NCBI RefSeq assembly: GCF_016863135.1
Contig: NZ_BOOH01000023.1
Location: 124,001-188,000 of the forward strand
Source of the DNA: Planobispora longispora
Lineage (GTDB): Bacteria; Actinomycetota; Actinomycetes; Streptosporangiales; Streptosporangiaceae
Direction of reading: 5' to 3'
DNA length: 64,000 nucleotides
Below are positions 51,038 to 62,621 of the stretch, one piece after another. The notes below the pieces were generated by a model. That model did not search any database, was not told the DNA's origin, and was given only the letters and a program-made list of their open reading frames with translations. The translations under genes were made by a program, and so were the position numbers. Numbering within the stretch: the stretch's first letter is position 1; each line of letters starts with the position of its first letter.

Positions 51038-51831
51038 GCCGGGGCGGGCGCAGGCGGTGCCGTGGTCCGCTCGCGTACGGCGAGGGCGAACAGGGCGCCG
51101 ACGCCGAGCCAGAACACGGCCTGGGTGCCCAGGGAGGCGACCCGGAAGTCCCACAGCAGGTCGGCGGGGAACCCGGCGGGCACCTCGGCGATCTCCGGAA
51201 GGAAGGCCCAGGCGGCGGCCACGGGCAGCAGCGTCGCCGCGCCCGCCGCGAGCCAGCGCAGCGCGGGGTCCGATCCGGCCGCCACACGGTGGGCGGCGGC
51301 GCCCGCGGCGGCGGCGAGGATGCCGATGACCACGGCGACCAGGTAGAGCACGGTGCGCTGGTTGATCGTGCCGGGGTCGCCGACGGCGGGCGGGTTGGCG
51401 GGATATTTCAGGAACGGGACCAGGACGACGGCGGCGAACGCGGTGACCGCCAGGACGACCGCGAGCACGGGCGCCGAGCGGGGTCCGGCCCGGCCGCGCA
51501 CGGCCGCGTGCACGAGGGCGAACAGGCCGCCGAGCGCCACGCCGTACAGGGCCAGGGCGAGGAAGAGCCCGAATCGCTGCCCGCCCCTGCTGACGAGGGC
51601 CCCCTCACCGTGGGAGTGGTCCCCTTCGGAGGCTCCGCCGTGGGAGTGGTCCCCTGCGGGCGTACCCGCGTGGGAGTGCTCTCCGGCGCCGTCCGAGCCG
51701 GTCGCGGCCGCCTCCTCCAGCGCGATGGCCCGCTCGATCTGGGGCTCGCCCACGACGTAGGCGAAGCCGGCCGCGAGCAGCCCGGCGAGCAGTCCGGCGA
51801 GCATGCCCCGGACCAGGAGTCTGGTGATCAC
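51034..51831 (-). CDS. cbtA: Cobalt transporter subunit CbtA
   Basis: The protein has 265 residues with about five to six membrane segments and the family N-terminus [21 protein letters not shown] His-rich loop after the first segment (about residues 51-78) has three repeats of a HSH unit (GEHSHAG, GDHSHGG, GDHSHGE), a likely cobalt-gathering site. CbtA with CbtB is a B12-regulated cobalt uptake system predicted from genome context. The gene follows cbtB by seven bases and its stop overlaps the phosphatase start. It is probably in the cytoplasmic membrane. The function is known by inference in the family rather than by detailed biochemistry. Confidence 0.92.
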   Translation of the reverse strand: MITRLLVRGMLAGLLAGLLAAGFAYVVGEPQIERAIALEEAAATGSDGAGEHSHAGTPAGDHSHGGASEGDHSHGEGALVSRGGQRFGLFLALALYGVALGGLFALVHAAVRGRAGPRSAPVLAVVLAVTAFAAVVLVPFLKYPANPPAVGDPGTINQRTVLYLVAVVIGILAAAAGAAAHRVAAGSDPALRWLAAGAATLLPVAAAWAFLPEIAEVPAGFPADLLWDFRVASLGTQAVFWLGVGALFALAVRERTTAPPAPAPA

Positions 51832-51838
51832 GTGTGGC

Positions 51839-52033
51839 TCAGTGGCAGGGGACGCCGAGCAGGTGGCGCCCGTCGTGCATGAGCTCGTGCAGGTAGTTCC
51901 CGGCCTGCGAGATCGCGCCCTGGTCGAAGGCCGCCAGGTAGGCGACGAGGAGCAGGACCGGGACGGCGAGCAGCCAGGGGGTGAGCGAGGCCCACGGAAC
52001 GGGTCGGGTCTGCGGAGCCGAGATCTGGCTCAC
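51839..52033 (-). CDS. cbtB: Cobalt transporter subunit CbtB
   Basis: The protein has 64 residues with one membrane segment (WLLAVPVLLLVAYLAAFDQG) and the conserved His-rich end HELMHDGRHLLGVPCH, which matches CbtB and could bind cobalt. GTG at 52033 is preceded by AAGGAGGTAGCC, a strong ribosome site. It is the first gene after the cobalamin riboswitch at 52072-52190, so cobalt uptake and late corrin steps are switched off when B12 is plentiful. The short length is normal for the family. Confidence 0.93.
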   Translation of the reverse strand: MSQISAPQTRPVPWASLTPWLLAVPVLLLVAYLAAFDQGAISQAGNYLHELMHDGRHLLGVPCH

Positions 52034-52071
52034 GGCTACCTCCTTCAGGGATTGCGCGTCCCTCTCGTAGG

Positions 52072-52190
52072 TGGTGGCGGCCGAGTGACCTGGCTCCCGG
52101 CCGCGAAGGGCCGGTTACAGTGGCGCGACCGCACCGGAATCTCACCGGATTTCCCTCGCGCCGCCACAAAACATCCGGAACCTATCCCGT
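52072..52190 (-). ncRNA. Cobalamin riboswitch
   Basis: Reading the minus strand, the hallmark elements occur in order: GGGAAATCCGGTGAGATTCC, then GGTCGCGCCACTGTAAC, and the B12-box-like GGGAGCCAGGTCACTCGGCC. The element ends about 40 bases before the cbtB start, so it probably controls translation or termination of the whole cbtB-cbtA-phosphatase-chelatase-cobO-cobB operon in response to adenosylcobalamin. Exact ends are approximate. Confidence 0.92.
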
Positions 52191-52311
52191 GATCCTCTTC
52201 TCCGTCAATCTCCTGACCCATCACACGACGGATATATCCACAGAAAGCATCTGAACGCTCTCAATTTCCTGCGATACCGGACGCAGGTGCCGTCCGCGCG
52301 GGCAGGCGAAA

Positions 52312-52339
52312 GCCCGGGGCCCTTCTCGAGGCCCCGGGC
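52312..52339 (-). terminator. Hairpin terminator downstream of dop
   Basis: GCCCGGGGCC (52312-52321) pairs perfectly with GGCCCCGGGC (52330-52339) around an 8-nt loop, about 65 bases after the dop stop on the minus strand. It insulates the riboswitch operon from dop transcription. Confidence 0.75.
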
Positions 52340-52404
52340 ACGCCTTCACGGCCGGGCGCCGCTCCGCGGCCCGCGCGGCCTCACGCCGCCCGGGTGGCGC
52401 TCCG

Positions 52405-53919
52405 TCACTCGCCGGTGAGCGCGGTGACCAGCTCGCTGGCGGTGCGGCAGCGGTCGAACAGCTCGCCCACGTGGGCCTTGGTGCCGCGCAGCGGCTCCAG
52501 GGTCGGGACCCGCTGCAGCGACTCGCGGTCGGGGATGTCGAAGATCACCGAGTCCCAGGAGGCCGCGGCGACCGAGTCGCTGTACTGGCTCAGGCAGCGG
52601 CCGCGGAAGTAGGCGCGGGTGTCGCTCGGCGGGACCTCGACGGCGCGCTGCACCTCCTCCTCGGTCACCAGGCGCTGCATCCTGCCCCGGGCGACCAGCC
52701 GGTTGTACAGGCCGCGGTCGGGCCGGATGTCGGAGTACTGCAGGTCGACCAGTTGCAGGCGGGGGTGCGACCAGGGCAGCCCGTCGCGGCTGCGGTATCC
52801 CTCGAGCAGCTCCAGCTTGGCGACCCAGTCGAGCTCCCCGGACAGCTGCATGGGGTCGTCGGCCAGGCGGGTCAGGACCGACTCCCAGCGGTCCAGGATG
52901 TCCTTGGTCGGCTCGTCCACGCCGTTGCCGCTGCGGGTCTCGGCGTACTTCCTGGCCAGCTCCAGGTACTCCATCTGGAGCTGGACCGCGGTGAGCCTGC
53001 GGCCGTCGCGCATCGGGATCTCGTAGCGGAGCGTGGGGTCGTGGGAGACCGCGCGCAGCGCCTGAACCGGGTTCTCCACGGCGAGGTCGCGGGTGAAGAA
53101 GCCGTCCTCGATCATGGCGAGGATCAGGGCGGTGGAGCCCAGCTTCAGGTAGGTCGAGATCTCCGACATGTTGGCGTCGCCGATGATGACGTGCAGCCTG
53201 CGGTACTTCTCCGGGTCGGCGTGGGGTTCGTCCCGGGTGTTGATGATCGGCCGCTTGAGCGTGGTCTCCAGGCCGACCTCGACCTCGAAGAAGTCGGCCC
53301 GCTGGCTGATCTGGAAGCCCTCGCCGCGTGAGTCCTGGCCGATGCCGACCCGGCCGGCGCCGGTGACGACCTGCCGGGAGACGAAGAACGGCGTCAGGTG
53401 CCTGACGATGTCGGCGAACGGCGTGGCCCGCCGCATCAGGTAGTTCTCGTGGCAGCCGTAGGAGGCGCCCTTGTTGTCGGTGTTGTTCTTGTAGAGCTGG
53501 ATGGGGGCGTTGCCGGGCATCGCCGAGGCGCGGACCGCGGCGTCGTGCATGACCCGCTCTCCGGCCTTGTCCCAGATCACCGCGGCCCGGGGGTTGGTGC
53601 ACTCGGGCGTGGAGTATTCGGGATGGGCGTGGTCGACGTACAGCCGCGCGCCGTTGGTGAGGATCACGTTGGCCAGGCCGAGGTCCTCGTCGGTGAGCTG
53701 ACTCGCGTCCGCCACCTCCCGCGCGAGGTCGAAGCCTCGCGCGTCGCGCAGCGGGTTCTCCTCCTCGAAGTCCCACCGGGCGCGTCGCGCCCTGGCCGCC
53801 GAGGCGGCCAGGTAGGCGTTCACGACCTGGGAGGAGGTCACCATCGCGTTGGCCCCCGGCTGTCCGGGCACGGAGATGCCGTACTCGGTCTCTATGCCCA
53901 TCACCCGCCGTACCGTCAT
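52405..53919 (-). CDS. dop: Deamidase/depupylase of Pup, Dop
   Basis: The protein has 504 residues, homologous to PafA but with the Dop-specific N-terminus [20 protein letters not shown] and the extra segment [22 protein letters not shown] (the Dop loop region). The catalytic Asp is Asp96 in [16 protein letters not shown], and [20 protein letters not shown] and [14 protein letters not shown] are shared with PafA. Dop removes Pup from substrates and converts Pup-Gln to Pup-Glu. Since Pup here already ends in Glu, only depupylation should be needed. ATG at 53919 has AAGG upstream; an ATG at 53949 is the alternative. It is followed by a hairpin and separated from arc by an acyltransferase gene. 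All key residues are present. Confidence 0.95.
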   Translation of the reverse strand: MTVRRVMGIETEYGISVPGQPGANAMVTSSQVVNAYLAASAARARRARWDFEEENPLRDARGFDLAREVADASQLTDEDLGLANVILTNGARLYVDHAHPEYSTPECTNPRAAVIWDKAGERVMHDAAVRASAMPGNAPIQLYKNNTDNKGASYGCHENYLMRRATPFADIVRHLTPFFVSRQVVTGAGRVGIGQDSRGEGFQISQRADFFEVEVGLETTLKRPIINTRDEPHADPEKYRRLHVIIGDANMSEISTYLKLGSTALILAMIEDGFFTRDLAVENPVQALRAVSHDPTLRYEIPMRDGRRLTAVQLQMEYLELARKYAETRSGNGVDEPTKDILDRWESVLTRLADDPMQLSGELDWVAKLELLEGYRSRDGLPWSHPRLQLVDLQYSDIRPDRGLYNRLVARGRMQRLVTEEEVQRAVEVPPSDTRAYFRGRCLSQYSDSVAAASWDSVIFDIPDRESLQRVPTLEPLRGTKAHVGELFDRCRTASELVTALTGE

Positions 53920-54005
53920 GCGCACCTTCTGTTCGTCAGGGGCTGTCATGTCCGCTGTGTATATGCCCGAGCCTAGACCTTTCACCATGCCCTGTGGCCA
54001 GACAG

Positions 54006-55160
54006 TTATGGCACCGAAGCCTTTTCGCCCAGGCTGTGTGGCGCCGCGGAGACCCTTTCCCAGGAGGGTTCCGGCGCGGGGCCGCGCCGCCGCCGCCTGG
54101 CCTTGACGAACTCCTGGACCGGCCGTTCGGCCACCCGGTAGACGAGATAGGAGAAGGCCGTCACGGCCAGGACGGTGACGACGGCGGTCAGCCAGGGCGG
54201 CAGCGTGTCCCGGAGCGCGGGGATGATCAGCACGGCGCCCGCGGTGTGGAACAGGTAGACGGGGTAGGTGACGGCGCCCAGGACGACCAGGCCGCGCCAG
54301 CGCAGCCGGCCGAGCCAGCCGAGCGCCACCATCGCCATGAGGGCGTAGAAGGCGATCACGGTGGCCACGACGGCCCACTCGGGCACGGGCATGGCGGCGT
54401 AGCCGACCAGTTCGATCCGGCCGGCCACCCGGTCCAGGGCGGCGTTGACCGCGAGCCCGGCGCTGACCCCGGCCACGCACCACAGGATCAGCCGGGGGCC
54501 GTACCTGGTCATCAGGTAGAAGGCCATGCCGCCGACGAAGTAGGCCGCGTACTTGGGCATGATCAGCAGTTCGACCCAGTAGTCGTCGCTGCCCGTGAAG
54601 AACCCGGCCGCCAGCAGCCAGACGCCCATGAAGACCAGGCAGCGGCCGAGCGTCGCCCCGAAGATCACCAGGACGGAGATCAGCAGGTAGAAGCGGAGCT
54701 CGACCCAGAGCGACCAGTAGACGCCGTTGGCGTCGTAGACGCCGAACAGGCGCTGGAGCATGGTCAGGTTGACCGCGTAGCCGCCGGAGTCGAGCTTGGG
54801 GTCCAGGGCCGTGGCCGAGGTGAGGCCGTACAGGGCCGCGGTGACGCCGACGCTGACCCAGTAGGCCGGGTAGAGCCGGACCACGCGGGAGAGCGCGAAG
54901 CCGCCCAGGCCCCGTCCCCAGATGCTCATCAGGATGACGAAGCCACTGATCATGAAGAACAGTTCGACGCCGAGGATGCCGAGGCCGGAGATCGTGGAGA
55001 TCGCCGGGAACAGCTCGGCGGGCGTCTCATCCCATACGGAACGGAAGGCGACGAAGTAGTGGAAGGCGAGCACCGCCATGGCGGCGACGAAGCGCAGGAG
55101 GTCCAGTTCGGCGAGGCGGCCGCCGCCCTCCGCCGCTCCGCGCGACCTCGTGCCGGTCAA
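54006..55160 (-). CDS. Acyltransferase 3 family membrane protein
   Basis: The protein has 384 residues with about ten membrane segments. The family markers are [19 protein letters not shown] (catalytic His in the first helix), [24 protein letters not shown] and [12 protein letters not shown], characteristic of acyltransferase 3 (OafA/NodX) enzymes, which move acyl groups onto sugars, glycolipids or antibiotics across the membrane. The C-terminus is basic and Pro-rich. It is inserted between arc and dop on the same strand, where most actinobacteria have no such gene. ATG at 55160 gives the family N-terminus. No lipid or glycan synthesis gene is adjacent, so its acceptor is unknown. Confidence 0.9.
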   Translation of the reverse strand: MTGTRSRGAAEGGGRLAELDLLRFVAAMAVLAFHYFVAFRSVWDETPAELFPAISTISGLGILGVELFFMISGFVILMSIWGRGLGGFALSRVVRLYPAYWVSVGVTAALYGLTSATALDPKLDSGGYAVNLTMLQRLFGVYDANGVYWSLWVELRFYLLISVLVIFGATLGRCLVFMGVWLLAAGFFTGSDDYWVELLIMPKYAAYFVGGMAFYLMTRYGPRLILWCVAGVSAGLAVNAALDRVAGRIELVGYAAMPVPEWAVVATVIAFYALMAMVALGWLGRLRWRGLVVLGAVTYPVYLFHTAGAVLIIPALRDTLPPWLTAVVTVLAVTAFSYLVYRVAERPVQEFVKARRRRRGPAPEPSWERVSAAPHSLGEKASVP

Positions 55161-55345
55161 CGGACGACCACGCCGAAATATTCACACACGCCCCTTGGAC
55201 GGCGAACCGATCACTTGGGTTCCAAGTGATGACATTTCACTTTTGTGACTGGTGGGAGAACGCCGGACCGCGCCGCCGGACCGCGCCGCCGCCCCGCTCA
55301 CCCGCCGGCCCACCGGTCCGCTCATCCGCCGGCCCCGGACACGCG

Positions 55346-55379
55346 CGTGGCGCGCTCCCCGGCCGGGGAGCGCGCCACG
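55346..55379 (-). terminator. 34-bp perfect palindrome downstream of arc
   Basis: CGTGGCGCGCTCCCCGG (55346-55362) is immediately followed by its exact reverse complement (55363-55379). It lies 37 bases after the arc stop on the minus strand and is probably its terminator. The same region holds CCGCCGGACCGCG-type short repeats. Confidence 0.75.
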
Positions 55380-55415
55380 TGGATGTGCCGCCGGACGCGC
55401 CAGGGATCGGACGCG

Positions 55416-57179
55416 TCAGAGGTACTGACCGGTGTTGGCCACCGTGTCGATGGAACGGCCGGCCTCGGCGCCCTGCTTGCCGGAGACCAGGGTGCGGATG
55501 TAGACGATCCGCTCGCCCTTCTTTCCGGAGATGCGGGCCCAGTCGTCGGGGTTGGTGGTGTTGGGCAGGTCCTCGTTCTCGGAGAACTCGTCCACGCAGG
55601 CGGTCAGCAGATGGTTGATCCGCAGACCCTTCTGCCCGGTCTCGAGGAACTGCTTGATCGCCATCTTCTTGCCGCGGTCAACGATGTTCTGGATCATCGC
55701 GCCGGAGTTGAAGTCCTTGAAGTACAGGACCTCCTTGTCGCCGTTGGCGTAGGTGACCTCCAGGAAGCGGTTCTCCTCGCTCTCGGTGTACATCCGCTCG
55801 ACGACCCGCTGGATCATGCCCGCGATGGCGCCCTCCCGGCTGCCGCCGTTCTCGGCGACGTCGTCGGGGTGGAGCGGGAGCTCGGGGATGAGGTACTTCG
55901 AGAAGATGTCCTTGGCCGCCTCGGCGTCCGGCCGCTCGATCTTGATCTTGACGTCCAGACGGCCGGGCCGCAGGATCGCCGGGTCGATCATGTCCTCGCG
56001 GTTGGAGGCGCCGATCACGATGACGTTCTCCAGGCCCTCGACTCCGTCGATCTCGGACAGGAGCTGGGGGACGATCGTGTTCTCGACGTCGGAGGAGACG
56101 CCCGAGCCGCGGGTCCGGAAGATCGAGTCCATCTCGTCGAAGAACACGATCACCGGGGTGCCCTCGGAGGCCTTCTCACGAGCCCGCTGGAAGACCAGGC
56201 GGATGTGCCGCTCGGTCTCACCGACGTACTTGTTGAGAAGCTCGGGACCCTTGATGTTGAGGAAGAAGCTCTTGCCGGACTGGCCGGTCTTCTCCGCGAC
56301 CTGCTTGGCCAGGGAGTTGGCGACCGCCTTGGCGATGAGCGTCTTGCCGCAGCCGGGCGGGCCGTACAGCAGCACGCCCTTGGGCGGACGGAGCTTGTGC
56401 TCGCGGAAGAGGTCGGCGTGCAGGTAGGGAAGCTCGATCGCGTCCCTGATCTGCTCGATCTGCCGGCTGAGGCCGCCGATCTCCTCGTAGGAGATGTCGG
56501 GCACCTCCTCCAGGACGAGCTCCTCCACCTCGGACTTGGGGATGCGCTCGTAGACGTAGCCCGAACGCGGCTCCAGCAGCAGCGAGTCGCCGGCCCGGAT
56601 CGGCTGGTCGAGCAGCGACTCGGCGAGCTTCACCACCCGCTCCTCGTCCGCGTGCGAGATCACCAGCGCCCGCTTGCCGTCCTCGAGGAGCTCCTTGAGC
56701 ATCACGATCTCGCCGAGATCCTCGAAGCCGAGGGCCTCGACGACGTTGAGCGCCTCGTTGAGCATCACTTCCTGGCCGCGCTTGAGATCGTCGACGTCCA
56801 CCGCCGGACTGACGTTCACGCGAAGCTTGCGACCGCCGGTGAAGATCTCCACCGTGCCGTCTTCTCTGGCCTCCAGGAAGACGCCGAACCCGGATGGCGG
56901 CTGCGCCAGCCGGTCGACTTCCTCCTTGAGGGCGACAATCTGATCCCTGGCTTCCTTGAGGGTCGCCACCAGGCGTTCGTTCTGCGCGGTGACGGCCGCG
57001 AGATTCGCCTGCACCTCATGGAGACGCTCTTCAAGGACCCTGGCCTGCCGGGGAGACTCCGTCAATTTCCGACGTAGCGCGGTGATCTCCTCCTGCAGGA
57101 AGGAGACCTGTGTTGTGAGGTCAGCGACCTCCCGTTCGCGCTGCGCGGCTCGAGCCTCAGCGTCGTCGCGAGCTGCCAC
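55416..57179 (-). CDS. arc: Proteasome-associated AAA+ ATPase Arc/Mpa
   Basis: The protein has 587 residues: an N-terminal coiled coil (residues 1-95, rich in Glu/Arg/Leu) that binds Pup, two OB domains (about 95-235), an AAA+ domain with YGPPGCGKT (Walker A), [12 protein letters not shown] (Walker B) and the arginine-finger region [11 protein letters not shown], and the C-terminus GQYL, the motif that docks into the proteasome alpha ring. It forms a hexamer that unfolds pupylated proteins into the 20S core. GTG at 57179 has GGAGGTGACGGC just upstream. It is followed by an acyltransferase gene and then dop. Nothing needed for activity is missing. Confidence 0.97.
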   Translation of the reverse strand: MAARDDAEARAAQREREVADLTTQVSFLQEEITALRRKLTESPRQARVLEERLHEVQANLAAVTAQNERLVATLKEARDQIVALKEEVDRLAQPPSGFGVFLEAREDGTVEIFTGGRKLRVNVSPAVDVDDLKRGQEVMLNEALNVVEALGFEDLGEIVMLKELLEDGKRALVISHADEERVVKLAESLLDQPIRAGDSLLLEPRSGYVYERIPKSEVEELVLEEVPDISYEEIGGLSRQIEQIRDAIELPYLHADLFREHKLRPPKGVLLYGPPGCGKTLIAKAVANSLAKQVAEKTGQSGKSFFLNIKGPELLNKYVGETERHIRLVFQRAREKASEGTPVIVFFDEMDSIFRTRGSGVSSDVENTIVPQLLSEIDGVEGLENVIVIGASNREDMIDPAILRPGRLDVKIKIERPDAEAAKDIFSKYLIPELPLHPDDVAENGGSREGAIAGMIQRVVERMYTESEENRFLEVTYANGDKEVLYFKDFNSGAMIQNIVDRGKKMAIKQFLETGQKGLRINHLLTACVDEFSENEDLPNTTNPDDWARISGKKGERIVYIRTLVSGKQGAEAGRSIDTVANTGQYL

Positions 57180-57405
57180 GCCGTCACCTCCTTCCCAGTC
57201 GAGACCGACTACTCAAGACCCTACCCATCTGAGGGCTCTGCGTTACCTGACCGAGCAGTGTTCGTGTGGCTACTCTAAGTGTTCAGTGATTAATCCCTTA
57301 TGGTGTGTTTAGCACTAAGAGCAGGAGAACACGACGTTCTGTTCCCGTGTCATACCCCGGAATACGTCGCGACCGAATCGTCGTGCGGCGGCTGCCGCCG
57401 AACTG

Positions 57406-59579
<2,174 letters not shown>

Positions 59580-59657
59580 GGGTGATACTCCAAATCGCGC
59601 CACCCTCCGCCCGCCGTCTCCGGCAGGGCGTCCCGATTCGACGGAGAGAGGGATGGG

Positions 59658-60209
59658 ATGAGCATCACCCATCAGATCGGCCTGGACTCCGGTGCCCTGC
59701 TCTGGTGCGGAGCACCGGGAGACTCCCTGGAGAGCCTGATCGAGACCTTCGCCGGGCACGACGCCGACGACCTGATCGAGCGGGTCGTCGCCGCGGCCGC
59801 GACGGTGTGCTCGACCGGCTACGCGGGGCTGGTGGAGGTCGATCCGGTGGAGGAGAGCGCGGTCCCGGTCCACGTGCACGTCCCGCCCGGCGATCCGCTG
59901 CGGGTACGGCGCTGGCTGCGTGACGGCGCCGTGCTCAAGACCCTGGCGACCCGATGCCGCCCCGTCTTCCTCCCCCGGGACCCCGCCCTGGGACATCCCG
60001 GTTTCCTGGCCGTCCCGGTGCCGCTGGCCACCGTCGGCCAGGCGTACCTGTGGGTGGCCGGGCGCCCCTTCGACCACCGGGACGAGGATCTGCTGGTGCG
60101 CTTCGCGACCGCGGCCGGGCGGGCCCTGGAGGCGGCCCGGGGGTTCGAGGCCGCCACCCGGATCCTCCGCTCGATCCACGCGTTCAACCGGCCCCGCGCC
60201 CGGTCCTGA
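59658..60209 (+). CDS. Stand-alone GAF-domain protein
   Basis: The protein has 183 residues. Residues 30-165 fit a GAF domain (DLIERVVAAAATVCSTGYAGLVEV, HPGFLAVPVPL, AYLWVAGRPFDHRDEDLLVRFATAAGRALEAA). There is no output domain, in contrast to the GAF-ANTAR protein at 9012. The N-terminal Cys in LLWCGAPGDS may matter for ligand binding. ATG at 59658 has GAGAGAGGGATGGG upstream. Stand-alone GAF proteins in actinomycetes often serve as sensors for partner kinases. No partner is evident here. Convergent with the aminotransferase gene, with a hairpin in between. Confidence 0.75.
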   Translation: MSITHQIGLDSGALLWCGAPGDSLESLIETFAGHDADDLIERVVAAAATVCSTGYAGLVEVDPVEESAVPVHVHVPPGDPLRVRRWLRDGAVLKTLATRCRPVFLPRDPALGHPGFLAVPVPLATVGQAYLWVAGRPFDHRDEDLLVRFATAAGRALEAARGFEAATRILRSIHAFNRPRARS

Positions 60210-60230
60210 CGCCCGGTCCCGGGACGCGGC

Positions 60231-60249
60231 CGGGCCGGGGACCGGCCCG
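60231..60249. terminator. Short hairpin between convergent genes
   Basis: CGGGCCGG (60231-60238) pairs with CCGGCCCG (60242-60249) around GGA. It lies between the GAF and aminotransferase genes and probably ends both transcripts. Confidence 0.5.
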
Positions 60250-60327
60250 CTCCGGACTCGTGCTCGCGGTCCGGCCCGCTACGGCTGGAACCTGTCGTCC
60301 GGCCCGTCCCGGAACCGGGCCGCCGGG

Positions 60328-61563
60328 TCAGTCCGCCCCGAACCGGGCCCTGAGCCGGGCGAAGGCCGCGTCGGTGCCCTGCAGGGCGCGGTCGATGTCG
60401 TCGTCGGTGTGCGCGGCCGAGATGAACCAGTTGTGCCAGGGGTGGAGGTAGACGCCCTCCGCCAGGCAGGCCGCGGACCAGAACATGCCCTTCTCCAGCG
60501 TCGCGTCGCCCTCGAAGGACAACCACGGGATCTGGACCGGGCCGGTCTGGTTGATCGTGAAGCCGTGGGCGGCGGCCTGCGCGGCCAGGCCCTCGCGCAG
60601 GCGTGCGCCCGCGCGCTCCATGAGGGCGACGCCGCCGATGGCGTGCAGCGTCTCGATGGTGGCCTTCGCCGCGGCCATCGGGGCGGCGTTGAACCAGAAC
60701 GACCCGGTCGAGTAGATCGTCTGGGCCGGCCCGCGCAGGGCGTCCACGCCGGTGACGGCGGCGATCGGGTGGCCGTTGGCCATGGCCTTGCTGAAGGCGT
60801 ACAGGTCGGGGCGGACGCCCAGGGTCTCCCAGGAGCCCCCCAGGTCCAGGCGCCAGCCGCCGCGCACGTCGTCGATCACCAGGGCGGCGCCGATCCGGTC
60901 GGCCAGCGCGCGCAGGCCCCGGGCGAACTCGGGCGCGGCGAGCTCCTGGTCCTCGAAGGAGTCGTGCTTGAACGGCGTGACGATGATCGCGGCGACGTCC
61001 GACCCGCCCGGTCCCTCCGCCTCGGCCGCGGCGGCCTCGGCGCTGGCCAGGTCGTTGTAGGTGAACTCGATCAGGTCGGCGCGCTCGCTGGGCGTGGTCC
61101 CGGACGGGCTGGGCGTGCACCAGGGGTCGGCGCCGTGGTAGGACCCGTGGGCCATCAGGACCTTGGTCCGGCCGGTGGCCGCGCGGGCGACCATCAGGGC
61201 CTGGGTGGTGGCGTCGGTGCCGTTCTTGGAGAACATCACCCAGTCGGCCTGCGGGATGGTCTCCACCATCAGCTCGGCGAGCTCCACGAAGACGGGGCCC
61301 GGGCCGTTGAGGCAGTCGCCGGCGGCGAGCTGGGCCGCGACGGCCGACTCCACGGCCGCGTGGCGGTGGCCCAGCACGATGGGACCCCAGGAGCACATCA
61401 GGTCGATGTACTCGCGGCCGTCGGCGTCGAACTGGCGGCAGCCCTCCCCGCGCACGAAGAACTGGGGGTAGGCCGGGCCGTGCAGGGGGGCGTTGAGGTG
61501 ACCGTACATGCCGCCGGGGACGACCTTGGCGGCGCGGTCACGCAGATTCGCATCGATCGACAT
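60328..61563 (-). CDS. Class III aminotransferase (glutamate-1-semialdehyde aminomutase-like)
   Basis: The protein has about 411 residues of the PLP fold type I, class III. Signature segments are GGMYGHLNAP, DLMCSWGPIVLGHRHPAVE-like (here HRHAAVE), MFSKNGTDATTQAL, LVIDDVRGGWRLD and AFSKAMANGHPIAAVTG with the PLP-binding Lys. The usual Asp-Glu-Val of the family reads Asp-Asp-Val. It resembles glutamate-1-semialdehyde aminomutase but lies far from heme genes. It follows a PfkB-type kinase gene by 56 bp on the same strand, facing a TetR gene, which suggests a small regulated pathway for an amino sugar or amino alcohol. The start is not firm: ATG at 61563 fits relatives, ATG at 61575 is possible. 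Confidence 0.85.
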   Translation of the reverse strand: MSIDANLRDRAAKVVPGGMYGHLNAPLHGPAYPQFFVRGEGCRQFDADGREYIDLMCSWGPIVLGHRHAAVESAVAAQLAAGDCLNGPGPVFVELAELMVETIPQADWVMFSKNGTDATTQALMVARAATGRTKVLMAHGSYHGADPWCTPSPSGTTPSERADLIEFTYNDLASAEAAAAEAEGPGGSDVAAIIVTPFKHDSFEDQELAAPEFARGLRALADRIGAALVIDDVRGGWRLDLGGSWETLGVRPDLYAFSKAMANGHPIAAVTGVDALRGPAQTIYSTGSFWFNAAPMAAAKATIETLHAIGGVALMERAGARLREGLAAQAAAHGFTINQTGPVQIPWLSFEGDATLEKGMFWSAACLAEGVYLHPWHNWFISAAHTDDDIDRALQGTDAAFARLRARFGAD

Positions 61564-61619
61564 TTTCGGGAACATCACCTTTCACGGGTGCCATCGGGCC
61601 GGGACGGGCCGAGGTCTTC

Positions 61620-62528
61620 TCAGAGCCGGGACAGGTCGAGGCCGTCCAGCCCCGCGTCGGAGCCGAGGCCTCCGGCGACGCGGGCGGCCACCGCGGTGCC
61701 GAGCCCGGCGGCGGCGAGCACGTCCCTCCCGCCGGCCAGACCGGCGATGAACCCGGCGCAGTAGGCGTCGCCGCAGCCGGTCGTGTCGATCACCGGCACG
61801 TCGAGGGCGGGCACGCGGGCGATCCCGGCGGCGGTGGCCACCAGGCTGCCCTCGCCTCCCAGCGTGACCAGCACGCCCCGGGGGCCTTCGGCCAGCAGTT
61901 CGGCGGCGGCCTCCTCGGCGGTGGCCGCCCCGCTCATCATCAGCGCCTGCTCCTCGTTGGGCAGGAGATAGTCGACGTGCGGGAGGAAAACACGCGCTCC
62001 CTGCATCAGGTCGGGCATGTTGGACAGGAGGTCCATCGTGACGACCGTTCCGCCGGCCCTCGCCTCGTCCAGGAGGGCGAAGAACCCGGGGTCGTGCAGC
62101 CCCCAGGTCACGTCCATGCCGCCCAGGTGCAGGACCTCCGCCGCCTTGATCCGGGCGGGGTCCAGGTCGGCCGGTGACAGGACGAGGTTGGCGCCGGGCA
62201 CGTGGAAGGAGGGGCGGCCGCCGTCGGGCCGGATCGGCAGGATCGAGGCGGCGGTCTGCTCGCCGGGCTTGCGCACGATCCCGCTGACGTCCACCCCGTG
62301 GCGGGCCATGACCATGAGGAGGAAGTCGCCCAGCTCGTCGTCCCCGGCCGCCCCGGCCGAGGCGACCTCGACGCCGAGCTTCGCCAGGGCGACGGCGGTC
62401 CCCGCCGCCGCGCCCGCCGCGGTGATCCGGATCTGCTCCAGCAGGTGGGTGTCCTGGCCGGCCGGGATCGACTCCACGGGCCGGGCGAGCACGTCCACGA
62501 TGTGCACCCCGAGGGTGACGACGGCCAT
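61620..62528 (-). CDS. PfkB-family carbohydrate kinase
   Basis: The protein has 302 residues of the ribokinase/PfkB fold. It contains the GAAAGTAVALAKLG substrate-side segment near the N-terminus, MDLLSNMPDL, DYLLPNEEQALMMSG, VLVTLGGEGSLVAT and the C-terminal DTTGCGDAYCAGFIAGL, where the catalytic Asp and anion hole GCGD are intact. PfkB kinases phosphorylate sugars, nucleosides or related alcohols with ATP. It is the first gene of a two-gene operon with the class III aminotransferase and is divergent from a TetR gene with about 90 bp between the starts, the usual arrangement for autoregulated control. The exact substrate cannot be told. Confidence 0.88.
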   Translation of the reverse strand: MAVVTLGVHIVDVLARPVESIPAGQDTHLLEQIRITAAGAAAGTAVALAKLGVEVASAGAAGDDELGDFLLMVMARHGVDVSGIVRKPGEQTAASILPIRPDGGRPSFHVPGANLVLSPADLDPARIKAAEVLHLGGMDVTWGLHDPGFFALLDEARAGGTVVTMDLLSNMPDLMQGARVFLPHVDYLLPNEEQALMMSGAATAEEAAAELLAEGPRGVLVTLGGEGSLVATAAGIARVPALDVPVIDTTGCGDAYCAGFIAGLAGGRDVLAAAGLGTAVAARVAGGLGSDAGLDGLDLSRL

Positions 62529-62621
62529 GGCGAGCCCTCCTCATGTCTTGACGGTCTTAGCGGATAATAGACGGGCGTCCGAATACCATGTCAACGTGTG
62601 AGCCGGGGAGGAAAGGCAACC

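Larger units (their letters stand above)
52034..52404. other. Regulatory region between cbtB and dop
   Basis: These 371 bases hold the cobalamin riboswitch (52072-52190), an AT-rich stretch around 52190-52270 where the promoter of the cobalt operon should lie, and the dop terminator hairpin at 52312-52339. No further gene is seen. Confidence 0.75.

Noticed and set aside
53920-54483. Upstream extension of dop toward the acyltransferase gene
   Set aside because: It overlaps the acyltransferase coding region and lacks family similarity; the Dop N-terminus is at 53919 or 53949.
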